Below the pieces are notes generated by a model. It did not search any database. It saw only the letters and a program-made list of their open reading frames with translations, and was not told the DNA's origin. 64,000 bases of DNA from Rhabditoides inermis (taxonomy: Eukaryota > Nematoda > Chromadorea > Rhabditida > Rhabditidae). The DNA is taken from NCBI GenBank assembly GCA_963966185.1, contig CAWZYM010000247.1, positions 235,001 through 299,000 on the forward strand, given 5' to 3'. Shown here in pieces: positions 12,343-31,960 of this stretch. Both the position numbers and the translations under genes were made by a program. Numbering within the stretch: position 1 is the stretch's first letter; each line of letters begins with the position of its first letter.

Positions 12343-14500
12343 CTCTTCTCTTCTCTTCACAGCCATTTCCAGCTTGCAAGTGATTCTGCACTCTCATCGC
12401 GAAGAGGAGTACGACAGCATAGCAAGTAGGTAGACATGAGATCTGTCAGATTAGAAATGATGCCTATAGACGACACAACGTCGCAGTTCGGTCAGACGCT
12501 GGAGAACGGGGTGCGTTTCCACATCCACTCTCGCCACTCGGCCGCCCATCTCTCATCCGAAGGCATATCCGCTGCGCCCGGAGCAAGGGTATACTCGGCG
12601 GTGCGTCCACACAACACACAATCGTCTTATTTCAGTTGCGCTCCCAATAAAACAAACAGTTCAGTGCTTATCTGTTTGACCGGTTAACCATATACTGTAC
12701 GTCAGTCCACAAAGTATCGTTTTTCGCAGTCCAATTATACACCTTAACTTTAAACAGTGAACTCACAAATAACATGAATGATTCAAAATCGCTACTTTTT
12801 CCTATTCACCAGCAGTAACATACAATTGAATTAATTCATCACTGTCATTGTAAAAGCTTCTTTCTGAACATCAATGCGAACGATTCCTCGATAACCCGCA
12901 GGTGATCGCTTCGAAGTACGAGCTGCTTCCCGAGGACGAGTGGGGCAACTGTCGGCGGGACTGGCCCAGTGGGTACGTCACGAGAACGCCCTACACTGGA
13001 GTCGGATGCGTGAACATGTGCAGGGTGCGTGCTATACAGACAATGTCGAAATTGTTATTGTGATTTCCAGCAATACAGAGAACCACGTTAAAAAACGTTT
13101 ACAAGAGCACAAGTGATGGTGTCGGGTTGTAGGCAAAGTACTTCGCGTCAGTGTGCGGCTGCGTTCCTTCGCTGTACCGCCTCCACTTCCTCACCCACCC
13201 CCATCCCACCTGCTCCCCTCTAGAACTGCGCCAGTGCCTCGCACTCAAGGTAGGGAGCAGCATCAGTCTGTGTCTGCCGCTCACAGACACAGACAGCGGC
13301 AGACAGACGCTATCATTGAATCGAGTAGTATACGTGTGTTCACTTCGCTCCAGTTTCCCGACGACGAAACGCACGCCGAGAACATCCACATGCCCACGTG
13401 CGACGAGTGCAAGGTATGTGAGAGAGGGGGGGGGAGAGGGGGAAGACAGAAATAGGGAGGGAGAGAGAAGGTGCTGAAAACAGACAAACTGTTTTGCAGC
13501 TCGAGTGTTCTTCGTGGTCCTACCAGTCGTTCAACTCCTATGGCGAGGGGCTGCGAAACGGCGCAGTGAACTGGATAGTGAACGAGGTGATATCGAACCA
13601 GCACGGACATGTTTCACATGAAACATAGATATTGTGATGATTAGCAACTTCGAAGCAGCATCTTCAAACCCCACTGTTAGGTCGTGTTTCGATAGTGTTA
13701 ACGTTTGGAAATTTGTAACAATGTTACGGAAGGACTAATCACTAATGCAGGAAAAAGATTATCAATGAATAAATCAAGACGGTCGAAGTGCAGGTGCCGG
13801 GCTGGCCGCGGGAAGACATCGCGGACAACGTGATCGCCATCAACGTGTTCTTCCGAGAGCTCTCCTACACTCTCTACGAGGAGAGACCGGGCAGCTCCGT
13901 CACAGATGTGCTCAGTGAGTACAAGCGCGTTCGTTCAAAACGCAATGCGGTCGAACATTCTAAAGAATTGTAAAGAACAACGTACTCGTACACTGAACAA
14001 TGTAATGAACACTGACATTAAGGTGCGATCGGGGGCAACATGGGCATGTGTCTCGGGATGTCACTCATCACCTGCATGGAGATTGGACTCTACCTCATGA
14101 AGCTAGTCTGGATACAGGTGCGCGTCCCATAGTTGTCTCTCATCTCCCACTTTTAACTTTCAGCTCTCGCCGCGTCGCAAGAACTACCTGGTAGACAAGA
14201 AGCGGAACGAAAAAGAACGCAAACACAAGTTGGAAAAGGTCGTGGTACACTCAATCTATCGTCAATCTTCATATTATATTCAGGTTTACTCGATTGGACA
14301 TGAGATGAACAATCGGGAGCAGATGAATGCGGAGGTGGTACGGTTCTGGTTAGTACGAAAGAGACATCGAGAAATGGGGAGGGGAAAGAGGCGAAGAACA
14401 AAAGAACCGTTTCAGCGTTGATCAGATGTCACGCTGTCAAGGAGCCCACTACTACGACAGTGCTCTCGATACTTCCTCCCGGGAAAGTTCGGTGTTCTGA
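3714..14500 (+). CDS. DEG/ENaC-family sodium channel subunit
   Basis: Nineteen exons (3714-3772, 3811-3929, 3986-4092, 4339-4471, 4515-4596, 4730-4855, 4898-4989, 5033-5111, 12373-12425, 12470-12600, 12902-13024, 13133-13249, 13354-13413, 13500-13586, 13794-13914, 14023-14117, 14164-14238, 14284-14348, 14416-14500) sum to 1809 nt, 602 residues, in frame. Family hallmarks: the gating His-Gly at residues 64-65 (TTLHGPKRIYY), first membrane helix about 72-100, the FPALTLCSFNPIR block, a Cys-rich ectodomain (CSFGGRRFRCC, GKCFKLD, VCGCVPSLYR), the NVFFRELSYT block, and the pore helix IGGNMGMCLGMS with the Gly-x-Ser selectivity filter at 508-510. The tail after helix 2 is cytoplasmic. It should form trimeric, amiloride-sensitive-type cation channels in neurons, muscle or epithelium; which nematode orthologue is unclear. 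Introns 3 and 7 are GC-AG. Intron 8 (5112-12372) is swollen by nested transposons. A poly(A) signal lies near 14678. Confidence 0.9.
5404..6435 (+). pseudogene. LINE ORF1 (nucleic-acid-binding-type), one internal stop
   Basis: A 344-codon frame starting MDSSQFAFF with one TAG at 5704-5706. The N-terminal 60 residues look like a coiled coil (QQNLLIEQHGKLIANQGKQL). A globular middle part follows, and the C-terminal third is rich in Ala, Ser, Arg and Pro (residues about 240-320), as expected of a LINE ORF1 chaperone/RNA-binding protein. Everything but the single stop is intact, so this ORF died recently or the stop is a sequencing difference. Confidence 0.7.
7123..8162 (-). mobile_element. Penelope-like element fragment inserted in the LINE
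   Basis: On the minus strand a broken reverse transcriptase is readable: SGIPQGNNASPLIADLTLS, a frameshift, MKQNPNFKHYQVRGYRYMDD (the RT YMDD box), FLDLEKTI, and after another break FMSRIKELRDKFIRNGFPSQ, the usual end of a Penelope RT. The N-terminal half of RT and any GIY-YIG domain are missing, so it is 5'-truncated. It interrupts LINE ORF2 between the residues HSIN and VNKPTM. Boundaries are approximate. Confidence 0.65.
8290..9990. mobile_element. 1.7 kb Tc1/mariner-like foldback element
   Basis: The left arm (8290 to about 9177) and right arm (about 9290 to 9990) are inverted copies of each other. Termini are CAGTACAGCTCGAG and its complement, flanked by TA at 8288-8289 and 9991-9992, as in Tc1/mariner elements. 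No transposase is encoded. The left arm has about 260 bp (near 8665-8925) absent from the right arm. Arms include facing (GA)n and (CT)n tracts. Deleting the element with one TA restores the LINE ORF2 frame. Confidence 0.85.
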
Positions 14501-14775
14501 TGATTGCAAGTTGATCTCGTTATTTATATTTTGTTCATGTTTGAACAATCCTAGTCTACGCGTATCTTATACCATATAAGATATCGAATATTTTTCTGTT
14601 CATAACAAGTATCATGATAAAATGTTTACAAAGCGCTCACAAATTTTATGTGTTTTTTTATGTTTACTGAACATGCAAATAAAGTCTTATGATTCCTGAT
14701 CAGATAAATACAATTTATTCAAACATTTCCATTACGTACAGAAACAGAACAACAATTTGTTTTTGATCATTGAAA

Positions 14776-14976
14776 TCAATGCTTCTTCACGACGGCCTGC
14801 TTGAAGACCTCGGCATCCGAGGGGAACTTGCTGCGACCGAAGTTGAACTCGCACCTGGAACGAGTCTCTCTCTCTTTCTCTCTTTTCTTTTTTTTCTTCT
14901 TCGCCCTCTCTCTCTCCCCTCTCTCTCTCCTTTCTCTTTCTCTCCTCCCTCTCCTTTCTCTCTCTCTCCTCCCTCT

Positions 14977-15015
<39 letters not shown>

Positions 15016-15829
15016 ATCTCTCACCCCCTCCTCCTCCCTCTCACCTGATAGTGAACTGGATCTCCGAGAAGCGGCAGTTCTTCTCGCGCCACAAGTACCT
15101 GCACACGTTTTTTTGCATAGTTTTTCGAACACCATGTTTTTCTCACCAGTCGTTGCCGCGGCGCTCGCGGTTGAAGGTGATGTGCGTGAAGCACGACCTG
15201 AATCGTTATCTCTCCCTTCTTTCTCTCTCTTTCTCTCTCTCTCCTTCTCTCTCTTCTTCTCTCCCCCCCCCTTCCCTCTTCCCCACCTATGCGTCGACGG
15301 GTTCCTCTTGATGATGTACACTGTGTCGGCGTTGGGGCAGAAGATGTTGCAGTAGGTGCGCACCTGCTTCGTGCCCGGAACCGTCTCCTGAATGGGAAGT
15401 GTTAGCGCTCGGCAGCAAGCGAGCCACCGCAGACGACGCTGTGTGTCTAAAGTCTCTTGCCTCACTCACATCGAAGCACGCGTTCAGGTTGGCGGGCCGG
15501 GGCTTCTCGTCAGTCTCCGTCTCCCGCAGACTCACCCCACACTCGGCCTGCTCCTTCGACACCTCAAACACTATCATACCACTAATTCACCTCAAACACT
15601 ATCATACCACTAATTCCGCACCTTATCTACTCCCTTGCCATCGCGAGTCTTGCACGTCAGATCGCGCCACTCTGAAACAGCAGTGTCAAGTATTCGGGTC
15701 AGTCTGTGTAAACTCCCTTCGAAAGGTTGATCACACTAACAAGTAAGGATGAAACTCACGCCAGTGCACCGAGTTCTCGGCGGCCACTAGGGCTAAAATC
15801 GCCGAAGCCACAACCAGCCGACACAACAT
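14776..15829 (-). CDS. Secreted eight-cysteine protein, unknown family
   Basis: Seven exons on the minus strand (15829-15760, 15671-15622, 15562-15470, 15387-15299, 15197-15147, 15098-15045, 14854-14776) sum to 486 nt, 161 residues, in frame. Residues 1-17 (MLCRLVVASAILALVAA) form a signal peptide. The mature chain has eight cysteines (contexts LTCK, AECG, NACF, TYCN, IFCP, PSCF, KNCR, IRCE), consistent with four disulfides, and ends VVKKH. It is convergent with the DEG/ENaC gene: the stops are 276 bp apart and each gene has its own poly(A) signal (AATAAA on plus near 14678, on minus near 14714). I do not recognise the family. Introns carry heavy CT tracts. Confidence 0.8.
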
Positions 15830-16087
15830 GCTGATTTGCTGACTGCACGTCTGATCTCCTCATATCCCCATCCCATATATCCGCATACGATATGAGATGC
15901 ATATCGAGTTTATCGCACACGGATCAACCCGTTACACGACAACCCGTGTCAACAAGCGATGTATCTCTCGCAATAAACTCTTTATCTCATCATAGTTAGG
16001 AATTATGTACAACGAGTGAAAACAACAAAACTAACTAGGCTAGACATCTAGAAAACCGGACTTGGACGCCCAGCACTCGCTCTCCAG

Positions 16088-25169
<9,082 letters not shown>

Positions 25170-25980
25170 CAACACTGATGCATTCGCTGACAGACTGGAA
25201 AAAATATGAATGTTCGTTTTACAAATAAACAAACAAATAAAGACAAAAGAAAATATGAAACATTATGAAATATTTCGGAAGTGAGAGTTACATTTGATAG
25301 AGTGTTGTACAATTTCTCTGACTGCACCGTCATACACTATATCTTGAGACGCGACGCGAGACGTGGTGTCCTGGAAAATTCATCACTTCATCACTTCATC
25401 ACTTCATCACTTCATCACTTCATCACATGTGATGAAGTGATGAAGTCAAAGTGATGAAGTGATGAAGTGATGAAGTGATGAATTTTCCAGGATGCCCGAG
25501 ACGTGTTTCTTGTACGAATACGACAAACAGAAGTGAGAAATGCAAGTTGGATAAAATGCATTTTTCAACATGGATACATTTTTATGCTCACTGAAACGCG
25601 AATCTTTGGCCCTGAGAGACTGAATAGAAGATCTGTTCAGATAGATGGCAGTGCTTGAAAAGAAGAGGAAGATGCAAAAAAGAAAGAAGTTTTCGAGAGA
25701 GAAAAATCACGTTGTGTTATGCTAAGATGATCGATTGACAAAACGTGTGTTAGACTGATGACAGAAAAAAACAAAGAGAAAACCAGGGTTATGACTTATA
25801 ACTGGATAACCTGCTGCAAAAGATTTCAGCCTACGTACATATTTCTGCCATGCCACCCGCAATGTAGAATGTATTGTAAAGAATGTGAATAATAATAATA
25901 ATATTAATATTAATATATTATACGGTTGCATAATAACACGTGAAAAAGAAAAAAAATGATACAACAAAACAAAGTTAAAT
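25170..25980. other. Upstream region of the protease gene
   Basis: It contains the presumed promoter and trans-splice site of the minus-strand protease gene, the foldback at 25365-25496, and AT-rich sequence with no supported exon. Confidence 0.4.
25365..25496. repeat. Short foldback built from an 8-bp tandem repeat
   Basis: About 132 bp. Each arm starts CCTGGAAAATTCATCAC and continues as tandem ATCACTTC units, inverted around CATGTG, with an AAGTCAAAGTG irregularity. CGAGACGT(G) flanks both sides (25357-25365 and 25497-25505), an 8-9 bp target-site duplication, which suggests a hAT- or Mutator-type non-autonomous element. Confidence 0.75.
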
Positions 25981-26301
25981 GGGGAGCCACCGTTTGAAAG
26001 CAGCAGGGGAAGCCGCCCCCAGGGGAGCGGCAGACGGGGTCGTTGAGGTAAGACATCTACTATGATACAGCGAAACAAGAGAGAAGGATTTACAGACTCG
26101 CACGTTCCAAACGCGCTCTCTAATTGATAGCCTAAATCTGGGAAGAACGAGCTTGGGAGCACCGAACCTATCAGTCATAAAGAGGAAGAAACTAGATGCG
26201 TCAACCTCCACGAAGCCATGAAGTACCTTGTAGAGCATCACGATGTCGTTGATGTGGCGGCGCTTCTCGAGTGACTGTAACTGGAAAACCCCGTTGCGTT
26301 T
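25980..26301 (-). mobile_element. Older LINE fragment, 3' part (split by a nested LINE)
   Basis: The minus strand encodes LEKRRHINDIVMLYKVLHGF and RERVWNVRVCKSFSLVSL, typical of the C-terminal region of CR1-type ORF2. The preceding part of the same element lies at 27419-27770, and the two halves are separated by a nested LINE. End points are approximate. Confidence 0.6.
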
Positions 26302-27416
26302 TTAATAATAATAATATTTATTACCGTGTATACTATATAGAAGAACACAGGACAAACACATAAATAGAGTGAATACGGCAAGCGTGATTGGAAAATAAAT
26401 AAACACAAAAATAGGATAAAACAGATAACACAGGTTCCCAAATGAGCACTCATCTAATTTTGGACGGAGGGAACAAATGGGGGTTATCTAGGAGGTACGA
26501 TTTCACTGTTTGATGTTTCGCAGATAAAATGATGTTGTTGGGGAGTGTGTTCCATAGTGCAAAAACCCTACTGAAAAACGTGCTGCTCTTTAAAGTTGTG
26601 TCAAAGCAAGGAATCAGGCGCCACCCATGAGAAACACGAGACCGGGAAGGTACAATGTTGAAGAGGCCAGAATACTCTAGACTAGTGCGATCAGTCATAA
26701 CCTTATGAATATACGCGATATCGTTTATTAAACGTCGCTCTTCGAGCGTTTGAAGATCTAATAGCTGGAGGCGTTGGGGATAAGTGAGCGAGAAAAAGCC
26801 GGCACGATGACATATTCGGCGCGTAAAATGTCTCTGTACCGACTCAATCAGATTCACCGATCCCACATCTTTAGGATTCCATAATTCTGTACAATACTCA
26901 AGTTTGCACCGAAAATAGGTTACGTATGCGACTTTAAGAACAGTGAGATTGCGAGTGCGATATACGCGCAGAAAGTCGTTTATGGAGTGAAGCGTATTCT
27001 GAACAATGTTGGAATAGTGATCGTCAAAGACAAGAGAACTGCTGATAGAGACGCCTAAATCCCTGACAGTATCGGCAGGGGCGAGAGTTGTGCCGTGTGC
27101 GGAATACTCATGCCTGGGATTACGACGTCCTATATGCAGTATCTGTGTTTTCTGAGTAGATATTTGTAAACCCCACTGAAGGGACCACCATGCGACTAAA
27201 TCAATTGCAACTGGAAATTTATGCTGGGCGGAAGGATCATTCGCATCAAATGCGAAGGAAATTTTCAAATCATCGGCGTAAAGCGCACACTCAACATAGT
27301 CGGGAAGATTGGAGATGATATCATTAATATAGACATTGAACAGTATGGGACCTAGGCAAGACCCCTGTGGTACACCACAGTTGACAAGCCGTGGAGAGGA
27401 GAGCTCATCACCGACC
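26302..27416 (-). mobile_element. 5'-truncated CR1-like LINE nested in an older LINE
   Basis: The minus strand contains the 3' half of a reverse transcriptase ORF, a 3' UTR and an AATAAATATTATTATT tail ending near 26302. The flanks AACGCAATGG (left, minus) and AACGCAACGG (right, minus) look like a 10-bp target-site duplication with one mismatch. It belongs to a family related to, but clearly divergent from, the LINE at 5.4-12.3 kb. Confidence 0.75.
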
Positions 27417-27418
27417 AT
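26450..27418 (-). pseudogene. LINE reverse transcriptase, C-terminal half
   Basis: An open frame of 322 codons without a genuine start. It begins in the RT core (LVNCGVPQGSCLGPILFNVY, ALYADDLKISF) and runs to the ORF2 C-terminus (KLEYCTELWNPKDVGSVNLI, FFSRVFALWNTLPNNI). It aligns along its length with the intact end of the other LINE in this window. It is a truncated copy, not a host gene. Confidence 0.85.
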
Positions 27419-27770
27419 TACTTAAACCGACCATTGCGTTGTTCTGGAGACGCGTCGAATCCAAGTGACGTTGTGCGCGCGAAGACGACCCGTGTGTAGT
27501 AGTTCTGCACACGCTCGAGTAGTACGATAGATGCCTTGTCCGATGGGTTGAACACACACGTGCCGTACTCCAAAAGCGGTATCACGTAGGTGGTGTAAAT
27601 GTTGATGAGCATCTGCCTGTCAGAGGAGACGATCGAGCGAAGAATGGTGTACGCTCTGTTGTACGCCTTCGAGTAGATGATGCGACAGTGCTTGGTGAAG
27701 TGTAGATCTGAGGTTATGGTGAACCCGAGATCTACAATTTCGTCGACTCCAACGATGGCAGTTGTTAACT
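27419..27770 (-). mobile_element. Older LINE fragment, 5' part (split by a nested LINE)
   Basis: The minus strand encodes LINIYTTYVIPLLEYGTCVF and a LERVQNYYTRVVFAR stretch, which in CR1-type ORF2 directly precede the EKRRHINDIVMLYK region found at 26.2 kb. The nested element separates the two. Confidence 0.65.
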
Positions 27771-28389
27771 TACAATATTAACTTACAAACTGTACCATCA
27801 ATAATAAGGCGCTCCTTTTATTCTTGCATACAGCATACACATTCATATTCAGGACATACATATGTACTACCAGTGCAATTTTTTTCCCCGCAAACACAAT
27901 TTTAGATTTATTTTTTCTTGTTTCTCCGAATTGGGCGATGCCGGGTTTTGTGGTTGTGTGTTTTGAAAGTAGTCACGACAATATAATCGGTTCAAATAGG
28001 TCTCTCTGAAATCATACAAATGTTGCACTGAGGGACTGACACCGGCGAATCTTTTGGCACATCGATAAGGCTTGAAAACCGAAAAAAAGACAGTAATAAA
28101 CCGAGTCGACCCAGTCCAACACTGCACCATGGTTCGCAGTTTTGTAGAATCTCCAACTGTCCGGCTTTTCCACCGATCCATCGCAAAACAGGAACGTTCT
28201 CTCTGTGCCTTTCACCGTCCTTGGGGCCTAGGCTACGATTACAAAAACAGTCTGAAGAAATGCCAGAAAAAAAACTTAGAACTTGGTTTTTTATTGCTTT
28301 GTTATAGTTGTTTATTCAGTTATTTTAGCACATTATGGAATTGATGTTTTTGATAACATTCTCACTGTTTTTCACTGTCTTGTTTTCTC
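27771..28389. other. Gene-free stretch
   Basis: No exon or repeat family recognised. The open frames seen are short and overlap on both strands. Confidence 0.4.
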
Positions 28390-28836
28390 CTTAAAGGAAC
28401 AGTGGCGCATTATTTTCGACTTTGGATCATAACTTGACCCATTGTAATGCAAAACAAACGAAAAAAATAACGATTCAAAGCTGTTACCGCGTTACCACAC
28501 CAATTACCACAGACCGTCCCGTTACCACACGAAAATAGGCGTTCAAATGTGTGTTTTGGCGGGAAGCCCCATTGTCGCGGGGCCGATCGATAATATATTG
28601 TGATGGCTTTCGCAAAGAAGTCAGTTCTCGGGAAGGGCAGCGGTCTTTGCGCGTGATGACCCAATGAGATGCATGGCGCAGTGGAAAAGACTGTGGGCTA
28701 TCACTCTCGCAGGGTTCGATTCCTGTTTGCAACTTTTTCCTGAAACATACAGGCACCTCGGTGCGTGGTGATTTCGTGCGAATTTGAAAATTTCATTACC
28801 ACGCGGTTCTGATATACGCCTCTGTTCCTTTAAAGG
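28390..28836. repeat. TIR element carrying a tRNA-like sequence, family B
   Basis: The termini are inverted: CTTAAAGGAACAGTGGCG on the left and CGCCTCTGTTCCTTTAAAG on the right. Inside, at about 28672-28735, lies a tRNA-like plus-strand segment with TGGCGCAGTGG (A box) and AGGGTTCGATTCCT (B box), followed by a TTTTT run. The terminal core AAAGGAACAGTGGCG recurs in the elements at 42153, 46990 and 48748. Confidence 0.75.
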
Positions 28837-29098
28837 AGAGGAGTACGCAATGAAAAAATGAAATGACCAGCTGATGTCTCACGTCAGAATTATTTCTACA
28901 AAAGTCTCTAGGTCCGTGGCGGGACCAAGCTTGTATCTAAATTCCCATTGGAAACTCGTGCCAAGTTTGTACCTCACCGCGAAGGAAGCGCCGATTGCCT
29001 GATTTTCAAGATGCTATTTCATTTTATATTACATTTATATTAATTAGTAAAATTTTTGTTTTTGTTTCATTTTAATCACCATATCAACATTGATTATG

Positions 29099-30413
29099 TC
29101 AACCTCGTGTTATTATTCCGTACACCTCTCCTTTAATTGCCATTGTGGCGTCGTCCATCGTCAGAACCTGAAAAAAAATCATTTCATTTATCTTTCAAAA
29201 AAAAACAACAACTCTACCGTCCATTCTGGGAGACAGAAATCATCAATTCGCGTCTCGGCATCTGGTATGGAACCGGGAACAGCGAATTTCTTAAGAAGAA
29301 AAAACATTTGTGTTAGATAAACATGTGGCTTCTCACCTCTCCTCTGTACACTGCTTCCATCTTTCAGTGTATACGCCATTCAGAATCCAAACGTCGAAGC
29401 AGGCGCTGAAAAGAAGAAGACAAAACGTCTTCAAACATAGATTTCATTGCGACTAAAATGCGACCAGGAAGTGTGTGTTCAGCATTACCTGTGAGTAGCA
29501 TGGTGTCGCAGTATTCTTGCGTCAGTGCTGACGTGACTTCTTGCGAGAGTTTCGGCAGCGCGAACACGGACCACCTGAATGTTCATGAAAGGCGAGTTGC
29601 ACAGCCACTGTCACCGTTTGTCTTGGAAATCACCCAGTACGTTCGAGTTCCAGCTCTGATCATCTCCGATCGCCACGATTGTTATGTTGTTGTTTTGGAA
29701 TCTGAATAAGAAACTCGTGAGCCGTTTTTTAAGGGTTTCACATCTCCTTCCCAGATATATGGCTGCCGTGAGTGTGAAGGTAGACCGAGAGTACCTGACA
29801 GACACTGAACAAAAAGGACTTGGCGAATACTCATCAGAAATACGGTGTTGATCAGAGCTGGAATTCGACAGAATGGACGCAAAGCCTTTTCTAGGAGCCA
29901 CACAACTCTGATTTAGATCCGATGAAGCCCATCGTGTCAACACATCTTCAAAGTGCGAGTATCGTTCGCGCAGAATTGCCTTCTCTCGTTCGATGTTCGC
30001 ATGGATATGCATGCGAGCATCGCCGTGCCACCAGAAAGGGGTCGAACTCAGCGGCTTTTTCAGAAAAAATACAACGATGTACATGGATAAGTCTTTCCAT
30101 TTTGCGAAGAAACTAGAATTTGGTAGCTCTAGCTCTACAACTCGGGTAAATCCTCACATTGCGTGAACAAGATTAGAGAGAGTTTGACTCCCAAGATGCT
30201 CTCCCAAGACTTCCCACATGCGTAGACCCCGATTATTGTATTGTACAATCTGAATGAACGCAGAATCGGGCTGATTCGCGTCACGCATGCGTAGAATGTA
30301 ATTACACGCAGTGTGGAGGAATACCCGAGAATACACGAGAAGAAAAAAACATTCAGAGCCCATGCCGAAGCTGCAGCCTCATCCCTGGACGGTGTCAGTT
30401 GTGACAAACACAT
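29099..30413 (-). pseudogene. Coding-like minus-strand region, unrecognised, probably decayed
   Basis: Codon-like open stretches on minus: about 30410-30160 (VFVTTDTVQG, a TGA, then MRDANQPDSAFIQIVQYNNR and LGEHLGSQTLSNLVHAM before another TGA), 30160-29810 (FFAKWKDLSMYIVVFFLKKP, FWWHGDARMHIHANIEREKA), and exon-like pieces flanked by splice signals at about 29574-29501, 29408-29336 and 29289-29218. The in-frame TGAs after VQG and HAM, and the lack of one consistent splicing path to the 3' end, argue for a pseudogene. I do not recognise the protein; WWHGDARMH would be useful for a search. It could still be a gene with short introns that I failed to place. Confidence 0.35.
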
Positions 30414-30773
30414 CTCTTGCCAATTCCTCCTCTATTCTCAATTTGTCTTATCTCTCAACCTTCTTGCTCCTTGGTGACTCCTTCCCAGGTCCAGGCTACA
30501 CATGACAAAATCGAAACCTACGTATGTATACAGAATACTATATGCTACTGGTCAATCTATGTAGATCCAATGTGAAGAATCAAATGAAGAAGTTTTGGGC
30601 TCTTCCAAACACAGAGAAAAACGACCGAGGCGAGGACAACATATGGATGTAACCAATGACCGTTCTACAATTTCCAGAGCGTTTATAACGCACAGAGGGC
30701 GCTGTGAAGCGTGTGTAGATACAAGGGCGTTCCCGCTCCCGAAAACGCTGGAAAATATGATGGTATAATAATA
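30414..30773. other. Gene-free flank of the satellite
   Basis: Nothing recognised except the degenerate start of the satellite array near 30750. Confidence 0.4.
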
Positions 30774-31884
30774 TGGCGGTATGGTGGTATGGTGGTATGG
30801 TGGTATGGTGGTATGGTGGTATGGTGGTATGGTGGTATGGTGGTATGGTGGTATGGTGGTATGGTGGTATGGTGGTATGGTGGTATGGTGGTATGGTGGT
30901 ATGGTGGTATGGTGGTATGGTGGTATGGTGGTATGGTGGTATGGTGGTATGGTGGTATGGTGGTATGGTGGTATGGTGGTATGGTGGTATGGTGGTATGG
31001 TGGTATGGTGGTATGGTGGTATGGTGGTATGGTGGTATGGTGGTATGGTGGTATGGTGGTATGGTGGTATGGTGGTATGGTGGTATGGTGGTATGGTGGT
31101 ATGGTGGTATGGTGGTATGGTGGTATGGTGGTATGGTGGTATGGTGGTATGGTGGTATGGTGGTATGGTGGTATGGTGGTATGGTGGTATGGTGGTATGG
31201 TGGTATGGTGGTATGGTTGTATAGTGGTATGGTGGTAGGATGGTATGGTGGTATGGTGGTATGGTGGTATGGTGGTATGGTGGTATGGTGGTATGGTGGT
31301 ATGGTGGTATGGTGGTATGGTGGTATGGTGGTATGGTGGTATGGTGGTATGGTGGTATGGTGGTATGGTGGTATGGTGGTATGGTGGTATGGTGGTATGG
31401 TGGTATGGTGGTATGGTGGTATGGTGGTATGGTGGTATGGTGGTATGGTGGTATGGTGGTATGGTGGTATGGTGGTATGGTGGTATGGTGGTATGGTGGT
31501 ATGGTGGTATGGTGGTATGGTGGTATGGTGGTATGGTGGTATGGTGGTATGGTGGTATGGTGGTATGGTGGTATGGTGGTATGGTGGTATGGTGGTATGG
31601 TGGTATGGTGGTATGGTGGTATGGTGGTATGGTGGTATGGTGGTATGGTGGTATGGTGGTATGGTGGTATGGTGGTATGGTGGTATGGTGGTATGGTGGT
31701 ATGGTGGTATGGTGGTATGGTGGTATGGTGGTATGGTGGTATGGTGGTATGGTGGTATGGTGGTATGGTGGTATGGTGGTATGGTGGTATGGTGGTATGG
31801 TGGTATGGTGGTATGGTGGTATGGTGGTATGGTGGTATGGTGGTATGGTGGTATGGTGGTATGGTGGTATGGTGGTATGGTGGT
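30774..31884. repeat. 8-bp satellite (TATGGTGG)n, about 1.1 kb
   Basis: Roughly 139 tandem copies of TATGGTGG, essentially perfect except for variant units near 31214-31243 (GGTTGTATAGTGG, GTAGGATGG). Long open frames on both strands through it are periodic artefacts of an array whose unit is not a multiple of three. The right flank (31885-31960) is a decayed version with a palindromic ATACCATGGTAT. Confidence 0.97.
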
Positions 31885-31960
31885 CATACCATTATACCAT
31901 GGTATGATGGTTTGATACCGTAGTATGATGGTATGATGGTATGTTGTATGTTGTATGATT

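Noticed and set aside
14776..15465. 229-codon minus-strand frame rich in Arg and Glu
   Set aside because: It reads through introns and GA tracts of the spliced eight-Cys gene.
25381..25490. CRISPR-like array of ATCACTTC units
   Set aside because: Units are directly adjacent without spacers and form a palindrome; the host is a eukaryote.
30580..31923. Open frames of 220-435 codons on both strands
   Set aside because: They are periodic translations of the (TATGGTGG)n satellite and carry no independent coding evidence.
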